64,000 nucleotides of DNA from Piscinibacterium candidicorallinum (GTDB lineage: Bacteria; Pseudomonadota; Gammaproteobacteria; Burkholderiales; Burkholderiaceae_C): contig NZ_CP180191.1 in NCBI RefSeq assembly GCF_047549485.1, forward strand, positions 1,240,001 through 1,304,000. Direction: 5' to 3'. Positions 9,777 to 18,358 of this stretch are shown piece by piece (the first letter of the stretch is position 1; the number at the start of each line of letters is the position of its first letter). A model generated the notes under the pieces. That model was not told the origin of the DNA. It searched no databases and saw only the letters and a list, made by a program, of their open reading frames with translations. The position numbers and the translations under genes are program-made.

Positions 9777-10913
9777 TCAGCGCCCCAGCAGGCTGCGCAG
9801 CTTGTTGACGGCCTCGGCCGCCTTGCTGGCTGCATTGGCGGCAGGATTGGGCGCGGGCGGGGTTTGCACCGGCGTAGCTGCTGGAGCCGCGGCGGTGTTC
9901 TCGGTGCCCATGGCTGTGGTTGGGGTGGGAGCGCTGGCTTGGGGCGTTCCGGGGGCGGATTGCGGCGCAAGCTCGGCACGCGCTGCGGCGCCGCCACGGA
10001 TCAGGTTCAGGCTGATCTGCACCTGGCCGAGCAGGGGGTTGGGCATCCCGCTGGCGCCGCGTGCGGGCACGGTCTGGGTCAGGGTGATCCGCTCCTGTGT
10101 CTCCCAGCCGGCAGGCAGGTCGAATTCAATGGGCTCGGGTCGGTCTGGCAGGACGAGCTGACGCAGCTTCCAGTCGCTGCTGCCGGTGCCCGGCGGGTCC
10201 CATTCACCGGACGCGGCGGGCTTGTCCATCCGGCTGGCTCGGCGCATGACAGCGCCGACACGTTGGGCGTCCAGTTCGATGGCGGGCACTTCGAAGAGCA
10301 GCTTGCCTGTGCTGCGGTCGATCTGCAGGTAGGCGCCATGCAGGCGCATGAAGTCCGCGCCCTGGCGCTCCGCGCTGAACTGCTGTCGCACGTGCTCCAC
10401 GCGACCGATCCGGCCAGCATTGGCCCGGTTGATGGCGCCGGCACCCTCGCCGTCGGCACGGGTGATGCGCGTAGCGGTCTCTTGCTGCCAGTTCAGATTG
10501 AGGCTGCCGGTGGCCGGCAGGCCGGCGCTGCCGGGGCGAAGCAGCCAGCTGTCGTAGCGTTGTTCGTTGTGGCGGTCTGGCTGGTTCTTGGCCACGGCAC
10601 CGCGCACTTTCATGGTGTACGGCAGGCTGGCGCTGAGGCTCTGCTCAATGCGCCATTGCTCGCGGCCATCCACCCGCTGCTCGCCCGTGCCAGGCTCCGG
10701 CTTGAGCGATTGACTGCCTTCGGACAGGTAGCGCAGGCTGAGTTCGACTGTCCAGCCGGGCGCGGCGGATTGCGCCTGTACGGGCAGCAGGATGTTGATG
10801 GCGGCCAGCAGCAGGATCAGACAGGCGGCGGTCAGGTGTTGCAGCCGCACGGGCAGCTGCCCCCGCGCGATCTGACGGCGAACGGACGGGGCAGAGTGGC
10901 TGTGAAGGGGCAT
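9777..10913 (-). CDS. Secreted protein of unknown function (378 aa)
   Basis: The start chosen is the ATG at 10911-10913 because GGAGGA lies 7 bases upstream; a longer frame begins at 10967. A hydrophobic stretch near residues 25-47 ending in VQAQS looks like a signal peptide. The mature part has a repeated beta-like pattern (WTVELSLRYLSEG, QWRIEQSLSASLPY) and ends in an Ala/Pro-rich linker with a short amphipathic tail (KAAEAVNKLRSLLGR). I do not recognise the family. It sits 63 bases upstream of the BTAD regulator on the same strand, so the two may be co-transcribed. Confidence 0.7.
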   Translation of the reverse strand: MPLHSHSAPSVRRQIARGQLPVRLQHLTAACLILLLAAINILLPVQAQSAAPGWTVELSLRYLSEGSQSLKPEPGTGEQRVDGREQWRIEQSLSASLPYTMKVRGAVAKNQPDRHNEQRYDSWLLRPGSAGLPATGSLNLNWQQETATRITRADGEGAGAINRANAGRIGRVEHVRQQFSAERQGADFMRLHGAYLQIDRSTGKLLFEVPAIELDAQRVGAVMRRASRMDKPAASGEWDPPGTGSSDWKLRQLVLPDRPEPIEFDLPAGWETQERITLTQTVPARGASGMPNPLLGQVQISLNLIRGGAAARAELAPQSAPGTPQASAPTPTTAMGTENTAAAPAATPVQTPPAPNPAANAASKAAEAVNKLRSLLGR

Positions 10914-11121
10914 GGCGGGTCCTCCGGGCGCGGCACACGCACTGTGTGCTGCACCCATTGAAGACACCGGGGCGTTACGCGACCGTTCCGGGCTCCGGTG
11001 GGGGCCAGACGCTGGCTATCTGCCGGTGGAGTCGTATACAGATCACTTTCAATCAGTCATTGATAAATGGATTGATTCAATAACGATCTTCAAGCCTTTG
11101 TTGAATATCATGAAGCCCGCC

Positions 11122-11179
11122 TCTCCGCTTGCGGGGTGCGGATCTCGGCGCATTTTGGCTCTCAGTTTTTCGCTTGCAT
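11122..11179. repeat. Decayed copy of the palindromic repeat
   Basis: Pieces CCGCTTG, GGTGCGGATCT, CATTTTGGCT and TTCGCTTG match the repeat family but the stem no longer pairs well. It lies in the 908-base gene-free stretch 10914-11821. I see no convincing coding sequence there: short open frames exist, but none has a ribosome site or a recognisable product. The stretch otherwise holds an AT-rich patch (about 11035-11110) and the Pho-box candidate. Confidence 0.4.
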
Positions 11180-11695
11180 GTCACGCCGACAGCAACATCG
11201 TGGCCAGCGCGGACCCAAGGCCTGCCGATGGCGGACGTGTTGCGTTAGCGGGCAAGCGGATGAAAGCGCCGTGGCCGGATCGCCATTCACGGCCCTTGGA
11301 CTCTTGGTGACTGCGCGTTGTACGCGGGCTGGGGGGCGTCGGCTGGAGTCAGAGCCGATCGCGTTCCGCCACGGCGGCATCCGCCCACGAACGCGATGCA
11401 CCTTTCGCCCCGCGCCACCCAGTCTGCTTCATGTCCTGACCGTGCGAGCCGGCACCGCCCAGGGCCAAGCTGGACGCGCTCAAGGCCAACTGCATCAACG
11501 CCAGGGTGAGTTCCAACTGTCGCGTGATTCAGGGCCAGGGCAGCACCTCGCAGCAACCTGCGAGAGGGGCTGGGTCGTCAATGCATACCGGACGGCACGC
11601 AAGCTCTACAGCACGCCGCGCTGACCTGCAGCGCCGCCGCAGCGAAGCCATCGAGCTCGCTGCGGCCGATGCGCACCACAGAGCCGGCATAGGCC

Positions 11696-11735
11696 CTGTC
11701 ACCAAATCGACAAGCGACTGTCGCCCCTGCGTCAT
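11696..11735 (+). promoter_or_regulatory. Candidate tandem Pho boxes upstream of phoD
   Basis: Four 7-base units recur at an exact 11-base period: CTGTCAC (11696), TCGACAA (11707), CTGTCGC (11718) and GCGTCAT (11729). The PhoB consensus is tandem CTGTCAT units with this 11-base period. The first and third units match 6 and 5 of 7; the second and fourth are weaker. The array ends 86 bases before the phosphatase start, a sensible place for PhoB activation. The assignment rests on spacing plus context. Confidence 0.5.
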
Positions 11736-11821
11736 CCGCAGCCAAAACACTCCGGGGTTTTGCGGGTTCGCGCGCTCATGTGCAGCCCGAACCCTGAACT
11801 TCATCAACCGGGAGTGTTGCG

Positions 11822-13564
11822 ATGTCCGATGCCCAGAAGCTGTCCCCAAGCACCCAAGCTCATGCAGATGCGGACCGGCGCCAGTTCCTGCGCCTGGGCT
11901 CGGCCGGTGCGCTTGTGGCGGGCAGCGGCCTGCTGGTTGCCTGCGGCAGCGACAGCGACCCGCAGGCACCCGACCCCAACGTGCTGTTTCTGGACGGGGT
12001 TGCGAGCGGCGACCCGCTCGCGGATCGCGTGATCCTCTGGACCCGCATCACGCCACAGAACAACCCGCCGCAGGACGTCATCGAAGTGCGCTGGGAGGTC
12101 TCCACCAGCAACGCGTTCAGCAGCCTGGTGGCGCAGGGCAGCGCCACGACCAGCGCCGGGCGCGACTGGACCGTGAAGGTGGACGCCACGGGTCTGGCCG
12201 CCGGCACCGTGTACTTCTACCGCTTCACCGCCGGGCGCAGCAGCTCGGCCATCGGCCGCACCAAGACCCTGCCCACGGGCGGCGTGAGCCAGGTGAAGTT
12301 CGCGGTGTTTTCCTGCTCCAACTTCCCGGCGGGCTACTTCAACGTGTACGCCGAGGCCGCCAAGGCCACGGACATCGACTGCGCCCTGCACCTGGGCGAC
12401 TACATCTATGAATACAACCGCGCCGGATATGCCTCCGCCCAGGCCGCCGCGCTGGGGCGCCTCAGCGAGCCGGATGCCGAGCTGATCACCCTGGCCGACT
12501 ATCGCCGCCGCTACCGCCAGTACCGCAGCGACGGCAACCTGCAAAGCCTGCACGCGGCCATGCCCATGATCTGCATCTGGGACGACCATGAGGTGGCCAA
12601 CAATGCCTGGCTCAATGGCGCCGAGAACCACACGCCGGGCACGGAAGGCGACTGGGTCGCCCGCCGCACGGCCGCGCTGCAGGCCTGGTACGAGTGGATG
12701 CCGGTGCGCCAGCCGGACGCGAGCAATGCCCTGCGCAGCTATCGCAGTTTCGACTTCGGCTCGCTCGTCTCGTTGCACATGCTGGACACGCGCCTGATCG
12801 GCCGTGACCAACAGCTCAGCATCAACAGCTACGTAGGCGCTGGTAGTGCGTTCGACGGTGCGCGTTTTGCCAGCGACGTGGGCAACCCGAACCGCCAACT
12901 GCTTGGCGCCACGCAGACCACCTGGCTGCAGCAGCGCATGCAGGCTTCCAGCGCCACGTGGCAGCTGCTGGGTCAGCAGGTGCTGATGGGCCGCATGAAC
13001 GTGCCGGCACCGCTGCTGCTCGGGCAGATCACCGTGAGCGGCTATGCCGCACTGGCCCAGCGTGCGCAGACCAACCCGGGCAGCCTCACGCCGCAGGAAC
13101 AGGCGATCCTCGCCGCGCCAGCCATTCCCTACAACCTCGATGCCTGGGACGGCTATGCCGCGGCGCGCGAGACGGTGCTCGGCATGGCACGCACGCTCGA
13201 CAAGAACCTCGTGGTGGTGGCCGGCGACACGCACAACGCCTGGGCCAATGACCTGCTGGATGCGCAGGGCAACCGCATCGGCGTGGAGTTCGCCACGCCC
13301 TCCGTCAGCTCGCCTGGCTTTGAAGGCGTGTTCCCGAACGAGAACCCGGTGCAGTTTGCCGCGGCGCTGGAACAGCTCATCGGCCCGCTGCAGTACGCAG
13401 ACACCAGCCGCCGCGGCTTTCTGACCGTGACCTTCACGGCCACCGAGGCCCGCGCGGACTGGACCTTCGTCTCCACCATCACCGACCGTACCTACACCGC
13501 GGCGGTGGGGCGTTCCTTGCGCACCCTGCCGGGCGCGGCGAACCGACGCCTGGTCAGCATCTGA
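11822..13564 (+). CDS. phoD: PhoD-family alkaline phosphatase/phosphodiesterase (580 aa)
   Basis: The N-terminus has a twin-arginine motif (RRQFLRLG, about residues 19-26) followed by a hydrophobic stretch ending LLVAC, so it may be both Tat-exported and lipidated. A PhoD_N-like domain (FLDGVASGDPLADRVILWTRI) precedes the metallophosphatase core. Metal-ligand motifs are visible in order: SCSNFPAG, HLGDYIYEY, WDDHEVANNAW and GDTHNAW. Its length fits the family. It should release phosphate from phosphodiesters or monoesters outside the cytoplasm. It is a single gene, preceded by candidate Pho boxes and followed by a strong terminator shared with the convergent chemoreceptor gene. Confidence 0.93.
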   Translation: MSDAQKLSPSTQAHADADRRQFLRLGSAGALVAGSGLLVACGSDSDPQAPDPNVLFLDGVASGDPLADRVILWTRITPQNNPPQDVIEVRWEVSTSNAFSSLVAQGSATTSAGRDWTVKVDATGLAAGTVYFYRFTAGRSSSAIGRTKTLPTGGVSQVKFAVFSCSNFPAGYFNVYAEAAKATDIDCALHLGDYIYEYNRAGYASAQAAALGRLSEPDAELITLADYRRRYRQYRSDGNLQSLHAAMPMICIWDDHEVANNAWLNGAENHTPGTEGDWVARRTAALQAWYEWMPVRQPDASNALRSYRSFDFGSLVSLHMLDTRLIGRDQQLSINSYVGAGSAFDGARFASDVGNPNRQLLGATQTTWLQQRMQASSATWQLLGQQVLMGRMNVPAPLLLGQITVSGYAALAQRAQTNPGSLTPQEQAILAAPAIPYNLDAWDGYAAARETVLGMARTLDKNLVVVAGDTHNAWANDLLDAQGNRIGVEFATPSVSSPGFEGVFPNENPVQFAAALEQLIGPLQYADTSRRGFLTVTFTATEARADWTFVSTITDRTYTAAVGRSLRTLPGAANRRLVSI

Positions 13565-13586
13565 TCGCGGCAAACGGACACGCAAA

Positions 13587-13618
13587 GCAAAAGGGCCACC
13601 CGAGGGTGGCCCTTTTGC
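13587..13618. terminator. Bidirectional intrinsic terminator between phoD and the chemoreceptor
   Basis: The stem GCAAAAGGGCCACCC pairs perfectly with GGTGGCCCTTTTGC around a GAG loop, giving A/T runs on both strands. It lies between two convergent genes. Confidence 0.9.
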
Positions 13619-13630
13619 ATCGCGGGGCGA

Positions 13631-15223
13631 TCAGTAGGCGGCCTGCTGGGCCAGCTTGAACACGGCCACGGCCTCGACGAGCTGCTGGGCCTGGGCGCGC
13701 AGGTTCTCCGCGGCGGCGGCGCTTTGCTCCACCAGCGCGGCGTTCTGCTGGGTGGTCTGGTCCATGCGGGTCACGGCCTCGCCCACCTGGCTCACGCCGG
13801 CGCTTTGCTGCGTGCTGGCGGCGCTGATCTCGCCCATGATCTCGGTCACGCGCTGGATTGCACCCACCACTTCGGTCATGGTGCTGCCGGCGCGATCCAC
13901 CAGTGCGGAACCCTGCTCGACGCGCTCCACGCTGGCTGAGATCAGGGTCTTGATCTCCTTGGCGGCCTCGGCGCTGCGCTGTGCGAGGGTACGCACCTCG
14001 GTGGCCACCACGGCAAAGCCGCGGCCCTGCTCGCCGGCACGTGCGGCTTCCACCGCGGCGTTGAGCGCAAGGATGTTGGTCTGGAAGGCAATGCTGTCGA
14101 TCACGCTGATGATGTCGACGATCTTGCGTGAGCTGTCGTTGATGCCCTTCATGGTCACGACGACTTCATTGACCACATCGCCCCCGCGCCGCGCCACCTG
14201 GGTGGCTTGCTGGGCGAGCTTGTTGGCCTGCTCGGCATTGCCGGCGTTCTGGCGCACGGTGCTGCCCAGTTCTTCCATGGACGCCGCGGTTTCCTGCAGG
14301 CTGCTGGCCTGCTCTTCGGTGCGGCTCGAAAGATCGGCGTTGCCCTGGGCGATCTCGCCGCTGGCCAGGGCCACGGTCTCGGAGCTCTGGCGGACGGAGG
14401 CCACCACGCTGCTCAGGCTGGTCTGCATGTTGCGCAGCTGGGCCATGAGACTGGTGTCGTCGCCGGTGCGGGTCTCGATCGGGCTGCTCAGATCACCTGC
14501 AGCCACGGCTGCGGCAACCTTGGCGGCCACGGACGGCTCGCCACCCAGCTGGCGAACCAGATTGCGAGTGATGAAGAAGGCGAGGAACAGGCCGATCAGT
14601 GTGGCTGACGAGGCAATCGCCACAGTGGCAATCCAGCTCTGTGCGTAGGTTTGCTCGGCGGTCTTGGCGCTTGCGGCCGCGCCCTTGAAGGCGTACTCGC
14701 TGAACCGGTCTGCGGCAGCGATTACATCGCCGCTTGCCATGGTGCCAGCTCCGTCGCTGATTTCCTTGGCTTCGTCCTGCTTGCCATTGCGTGAGAGAGA
14801 GATGATGTTTGCCCGCGCCTTTTCATAGTCGGCGGATGTTTTCTTCAAGGCTGCCAGGAGCTTCGCTTCTTCTTCGCCTTCGTCGTATGCGTCGAGCTTG
14901 GCAATGACGTCGGCAGCCTTCTGTGCTGCGATTTTCATGCCGGTCTCGTAGTCGTCCATGTAGCCGGCGTCCGCCGCGCGGGCATGCTTGGCCTCGAGGT
15001 CGTGCAGTTCAAGCTGGCGGGCGCGAAGCTCCGCAAGGCCGGCAACCATCGGAAGCCACTTGGCAGACAGCTCCTTTGCGTCGCTCTGCAGGCCGCGCAG
15101 CGCCCAGATCGATGTGGCGCCCAGAGCGATGGTCAGGGCGAGCACAATGCCGAAGCCCGCGAGCAGTTGTGTGCGGACAGTCAGGCTCATCAGGCTGTGC
15201 TGCACTTTGCGCAGGAATTTCAT
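13631..15223 (-). CDS. Methyl-accepting chemotaxis protein, 4HB type (530 aa)
   Basis: TM1 (about 18-40, LLAGFGIVLALTIALG) and TM2 (about 195-215) flank an approximately 150-residue helical periplasmic domain of the four-helix-bundle (4HB_MCP) type. HAMP follows (RNLVRQLGGEPSVAAKVAAAVAAGD), then the cytoplasmic coiled coil. The CheA/CheW-binding hairpin is canonical (VIDSIAFQTNILALNAAV, then EAARAGEQGRGFAVVA). It lacks a C-terminal CheR pentapeptide; it ends VFKLAQQAAY. It lies 70 bases downstream of a secreted Cache protein gene on the same strand, which suggests joint transcription and possibly joint function. Confidence 0.95.
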   Translation of the reverse strand: MKFLRKVQHSLMSLTVRTQLLAGFGIVLALTIALGATSIWALRGLQSDAKELSAKWLPMVAGLAELRARQLELHDLEAKHARAADAGYMDDYETGMKIAAQKAADVIAKLDAYDEGEEEAKLLAALKKTSADYEKARANIISLSRNGKQDEAKEISDGAGTMASGDVIAAADRFSEYAFKGAAASAKTAEQTYAQSWIATVAIASSATLIGLFLAFFITRNLVRQLGGEPSVAAKVAAAVAAGDLSSPIETRTGDDTSLMAQLRNMQTSLSSVVASVRQSSETVALASGEIAQGNADLSSRTEEQASSLQETAASMEELGSTVRQNAGNAEQANKLAQQATQVARRGGDVVNEVVVTMKGINDSSRKIVDIISVIDSIAFQTNILALNAAVEAARAGEQGRGFAVVATEVRTLAQRSAEAAKEIKTLISASVERVEQGSALVDRAGSTMTEVVGAIQRVTEIMGEISAASTQQSAGVSQVGEAVTRMDQTTQQNAALVEQSAAAAENLRAQAQQLVEAVAVFKLAQQAAY

Positions 15224-15293
15224 GATCGACTCCAGATCAGCGTGAATGGCCGGCGATGTGCCCGCCGGCCGGACTGCAATCAGCGATTGCTGC

Positions 15294-15779
15294 TTACTTC
15301 TTGAAGCCCACGTAGGTGGCGCCGATCACCTTGCCGCCGGCGTCCTTGACGGGGTTGTAGCAAGCGTTGAAGGCCGTGCCGAGCACGTCCACGTCGCCGC
15401 AGAAGCTCTGGCCCTTGTTCAGTGCCTCGTAGGCCTTGGCGCGTGCCAGCGGGGTGGCGACGCCGCGCTTGCCATCCGGCGTGAGCACGTTGGTGCTGAC
15501 ACGGACGAAGTCATCGCCCGCCTTGACGAATACAGTCGCCGTGGCACCCGCGGTCTTGCGGATGTCGTCCACGATGTCGTAGTTGCCATTGAGCTTGCGC
15601 GGGCCGAAGAACAGGGCCGGCACGGTCTTGTCGCCGAAGGCATGCGTACCTTCGACCTTGGCAGCGCCCAGCTTGGTCAGGCGATCGTCCAGCGTCTTGA
15701 TGGTGGCCTTGGGGTCATTGGCCAGTGCGCCGGCGCTCAGCGTCAGGGCGGCAACAGCGAACAGGGTGTGCTTGAACAT
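15294..15779 (-). CDS. Secreted stand-alone single-Cache protein (161 aa)
   Basis: The start ATG at 15777-15779 has AAGGAG 8 bases upstream. A signal peptide (MFKHTLFAVAALTLSAGALA) precedes a mature domain with the single-Cache pattern: FFGPRKLNGNYDIVDDIRK, ATVFVKAGDDFVRVSTNV, a Cys pair (FCGDVDVLGTAFNACYNP) and the closing GGKVIGATYVGF strand. In most proteins this fold is the extracellular part of a chemoreceptor; here it is free in the periplasm, with no membrane segment after the signal. Its partner may be the 4HB chemoreceptor encoded directly downstream. The ligand is unknown. Confidence 0.85.
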   Translation of the reverse strand: MFKHTLFAVAALTLSAGALANDPKATIKTLDDRLTKLGAAKVEGTHAFGDKTVPALFFGPRKLNGNYDIVDDIRKTAGATATVFVKAGDDFVRVSTNVLTPDGKRGVATPLARAKAYEALNKGQSFCGDVDVLGTAFNACYNPVKDAGGKVIGATYVGFKK

Positions 15780-16172
15780 CGAGATCTCCTTGAATGCGAA
15801 ATGCGGTTGAGACATGCATCGCCAGCCCTGTGGTCAGGAGCAAGGGCGCATGGACGCTCGCCATGCGGCTTGTCCACGGCAGAAGTGTGACGGCACGTCG
15901 CAGCTAGGGAAGACCAGAAAAAGGCTGGATTGCGGCGGCAGTTCCCGCGTTATCGCGCGATGCAAACGCTCGCGTTCATGACGTGCTGATTGCAACCGTT
16001 TGCGCCCTTGCGGTGTGCCCACATGGGCCGGACCCTTGGCGCAGGTGGCGTCTGCACCGAGGGATGTCACGCAGGAGGCGGGCGTGTGAAGGCCCGACGA
16101 AAACCGGGCGCAAAAAGGGTGTCCGCGGGCCGAAAAGTGGCCGCACAGATCAGTCCAGGGGACAGGGCTGGG
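15780..16172. other. Gene-free stretch upstream of the Cache gene
   Basis: About 390 bases separate the Cache gene start from the coaBC stop. The only structure noticed is a pair of inverted 7-mers, GCAAACG (15962-15968) and CGTTTGC (15997-16003), 28 bases apart. I found no sigma-28-type promoter and no credible gene. Confidence 0.4.
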
Positions 16173-17366
16173 CTACAGCCGGCGCGCGATCTCGCTGATC
16201 AGCCGCCGCGCAGCCGATAGCTTGGGCAGCTCGGGCAAGGTGGTCACGCCGGCGTCGTCGAACAGCCAGAGCGTGTTGGCATCTGCCCCCATGGCGCTGC
16301 GTGCGTTGTTGGCCACGAGCAAAGGCACGCCCTTTCGGGCGCGCTTCTCGCGCGCGTACTGCTCGATGTGATCGGTCTCGGCCGCAAAGCCCACGCAGTA
16401 GGGGCGGCCCGCAGCCTTGCCGGCCGCCGCAACAGTGGCCAGGATGTCCGGGTTCTCGGTGAATTGCAGGGCGGGCACGCCGCCCGCGCTCTTCTTGAGC
16501 TTTCTGTCCGATGCGTTCTCCACGCGCCAGTCGCTCACGGCCGCGACGCTGATGAAGACGTCGCTGCCCTCGGTCTGGGCCTGCACGGCGGCCAGCATTT
16601 CGCGTGCGGTCTGCACGTTCACGCGGCTCACGCCGTGCGGCGTGGGGAGGGCGGTGGGGCCACTGACCAAATAAACGCTGGCACCGGCCTCCCAGGCGGC
16701 GCGCGCCACGGCGTAACCCATCTTGCCGCTGGAGACATTGGTGATGCCGCGCACGGGGTCGATCGGCTCGAAGGTCGGACCGGCGGTGATCAGCACGCGC
16801 TTGCCCGCCAGCACCTTGGGCTGGAAGTGCGCGGTGATCTCCGCCAGCAGTTCGTGCGGCTCCAGCATGCGGCCACTGCCCACTTCGCCGCAGGCCTGAT
16901 CGCCCACGGCGGGGCCGAGCAGGCCCACACCATCGCCACGCAGGGTGGCGACATTGCGCTGCGTGGCGGGGTTGCTCCACATCTCCACGTTCATGGCCGG
17001 GGCCATCAGCAGCGGCACCTTGCGCGCGAGCACCAGGGTGGAGAGCAGATCGTCAGCCAGGCCGTGCGCCACCTTGGCCATGAAGTCGGCGCTCGCAGGC
17101 GCGATCACGATCACATCCGCTTCGCGCGACAGATCGATGTGCGGCATGTTGTTGGCAACGCGCGCATCCCAGGCGCTGGTGTAGACCGGCCGGCCGGTGA
17201 GGGCCTGCATCGTCACGGGCGTGATGAACTGCGTGGCCGACTCCGTCATCACCACTTGAACCGTCGCGCCCTCGTCCTGCAGGCGCCGCGCCAGTTCGGC
17301 CACCTTGTAGGCCGCCACGCCGCCGGTCATGCCCAGCAGGATGTGTTTGGAGGCGAGATCAGGCAT
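16173..17366 (-). CDS. coaBC: Bifunctional phosphopantothenoylcysteine decarboxylase/synthetase (397 aa)
   Basis: CoaB joins 4'-phosphopantothenate to cysteine and CoaC decarboxylates the product, two cytoplasmic steps of coenzyme A synthesis. The N-terminal flavoprotein half shows GMTGGVAAYK, an active-site His segment (MPHIDLSREADVIVIAPAS), PAMNVEMW and the reactive Cys in DQACGEVGSGRM. The C-terminal half starts at KRVLITAGPTFEPIDPVR and includes NVSSGKMGYAVA and the AAVSDWR segment. The start ATG at 17364-17366 has CAGGAG 9 bases upstream. It follows lspA and the small linked gene on the same strand, a usual Burkholderiales arrangement. Confidence 0.97.
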   Translation of the reverse strand: MPDLASKHILLGMTGGVAAYKVAELARRLQDEGATVQVVMTESATQFITPVTMQALTGRPVYTSAWDARVANNMPHIDLSREADVIVIAPASADFMAKVAHGLADDLLSTLVLARKVPLLMAPAMNVEMWSNPATQRNVATLRGDGVGLLGPAVGDQACGEVGSGRMLEPHELLAEITAHFQPKVLAGKRVLITAGPTFEPIDPVRGITNVSSGKMGYAVARAAWEAGASVYLVSGPTALPTPHGVSRVNVQTAREMLAAVQAQTEGSDVFISVAAVSDWRVENASDRKLKKSAGGVPALQFTENPDILATVAAAGKAAGRPYCVGFAAETDHIEQYAREKRARKGVPLLVANNARSAMGADANTLWLFDDAGVTTLPELPKLSAARRLISEIARRL

Positions 17367-17382
17367 GCGAGGACTCCTGCTT

Positions 17383-17739
17383 TCAGGTCGGAGAGCGGCG
17401 AAATTCGTGAATGACCTCGATCGACCCAACGATCTGGTCGTTGAGCGCTTCGAGATCCTCGGCCGGCACCCACCATTCTGTGTGATGCGATGCACCCACC
17501 GTCTGTACGGGAAAACGGTCCATGAACGACTTGGTGACTGCAAAACGTGTCACGAAACCTGCGCCGGAGGCAGGTACGTTCCAGTCGCGCGCGATCTCGA
17601 TGGCGTAGGCCTCGTTGGTCACCGGATAGAAGATCGGCTGCTCGGGCAAGCGTGGCGGCCAGCGCTTGAATCCTGAGGCCTGCACAAGCTTCAGTTCCTC
17701 CGGGCCAGTCGGCCGGAACAGCGTGACGGTCTCGATCAT
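17383..17739 (-). CDS. Small conserved protein coupled to lspA (118 aa, unknown function)
   Basis: The ATG at 17737-17739 shares a base with the lspA stop (TGATG), so translation is probably coupled. The protein is soluble and compact, with a pattern I know from small betaproteobacterial proteins sometimes annotated 'ADP-ribosylation/crystallin J1': LVQASGFKRWPPRLPEQP, FYPVTNEAYAIEIARDWN, GFVTRFAVTKSFMDRF, VGASHHTEWWVPAEDL. The name is transferred from database labels and says little about function. No catalytic motif was recognised. It lies between lspA and coaBC. Confidence 0.8.
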   Translation of the reverse strand: MIETVTLFRPTGPEELKLVQASGFKRWPPRLPEQPIFYPVTNEAYAIEIARDWNVPASGAGFVTRFAVTKSFMDRFPVQTVGASHHTEWWVPAEDLEALNDQIVGSIEVIHEFRRSPT

Positions 17740-18257
17740 CAAGCGCTGCCCTTGCGGGTGCGGATGAACTCATCCACCACCAGCAGGATAGCGCCGCCCA
17801 CGATGGCGGAATCGGCCAGGTTGAAGGCGGGCCAGTGCCAGCCGGCCACATGGATGTCCAGAAAGTCCACCACGTAGCCGTGCTCCCAGCGGTCGATCAC
17901 ATTGCCCAGCGCGCCGCCCAGGATCATCGACAGCGACAGCGCATACCAGCGCTGGAACCAGTACTTGCCCAGCTGCCAGAGAATCAGCACGGTGGCAATG
18001 AGCGCCACGCCGATGAAGAACTCACGCTGCCAGCCGGATGCACCCGCCAGGAAGCTGAAGGCCGCGCCCGGGTTGTGCACGCGCACAAGGTTGAAGAAGC
18101 TCGTGATCGGCATCACGTCGCGGTGCTCGAAGTTCGCCAGGATCCAGAACTTGCTCACCTGATCCAGGCCGATGATGACTCCGGCAATCAGCAGCCAGGG
18201 GATCACTCGGGCGAACCAGGAGCGCGGCGTGGGAATGGCGGATTCAAACAGCTTCAC
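17739..18257 (-). CDS. lspA: Signal peptidase II (prolipoprotein signal peptidase, 172 aa)
   Basis: This inner-membrane aspartyl protease removes signal peptides from diacylglyceryl-modified prolipoproteins. Four hydrophobic segments are visible. Conserved family blocks are present: GLDQVSKFWI, FFNLVRVHNPGAAFSFL, and the two catalytic Asp regions GNVIDRWEHGYVVDFLD and FNLADSAI. It lies just downstream of ileS in the same direction with a palindromic repeat between them, the common ileS-lspA pairing. Confidence 0.97.
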   Translation of the reverse strand: MKLFESAIPTPRSWFARVIPWLLIAGVIIGLDQVSKFWILANFEHRDVMPITSFFNLVRVHNPGAAFSFLAGASGWQREFFIGVALIATVLILWQLGKYWFQRWYALSLSMILGGALGNVIDRWEHGYVVDFLDIHVAGWHWPAFNLADSAIVGGAILLVVDEFIRTRKGSA

Positions 18258-18290
18258 AAGAACTTTCTGAAAACGTAGATCGAGTATTCA

Positions 18291-18340
18291 TGCGGGTTTC
18301 CAGGCCAAAATGGCTGGAAACCCGCGCCAGACAAGCGAGA
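18291..18340. repeat. Intergenic palindromic repeat, copy 2
   Basis: GCGGGTTTCCAGGCCA pairs with TGGCTGGAAACCCGC around an A-rich loop, followed by the tail GCCAGACAAGCGAGA. It sits between the ileS stop and the lspA start. It is one of the best-preserved copies and nearly identical to copy 3 at 22390. Confidence 0.9.
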
Positions 18341-18358
18341 TCGGCTCTGCGGCGGGCC

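Noticed and set aside
11136..11820. Short open frames in the gap upstream of phoD
   Set aside because: They overlap a decayed intergenic repeat and the Pho-box candidate, lack ribosome sites and show no protein-like composition.
11804..13585. 593-codon minus-strand frame over phoD
   Set aside because: It is the antisense of a clear PhoD protein; it has no start signal and no domain.
15780..16172. A sigma-28 (flagellar/chemotaxis) promoter for the Cache-chemoreceptor genes
   Set aside because: A CGATAA piece is present on the minus strand but no TAAA-type -35 lies at the required distance.
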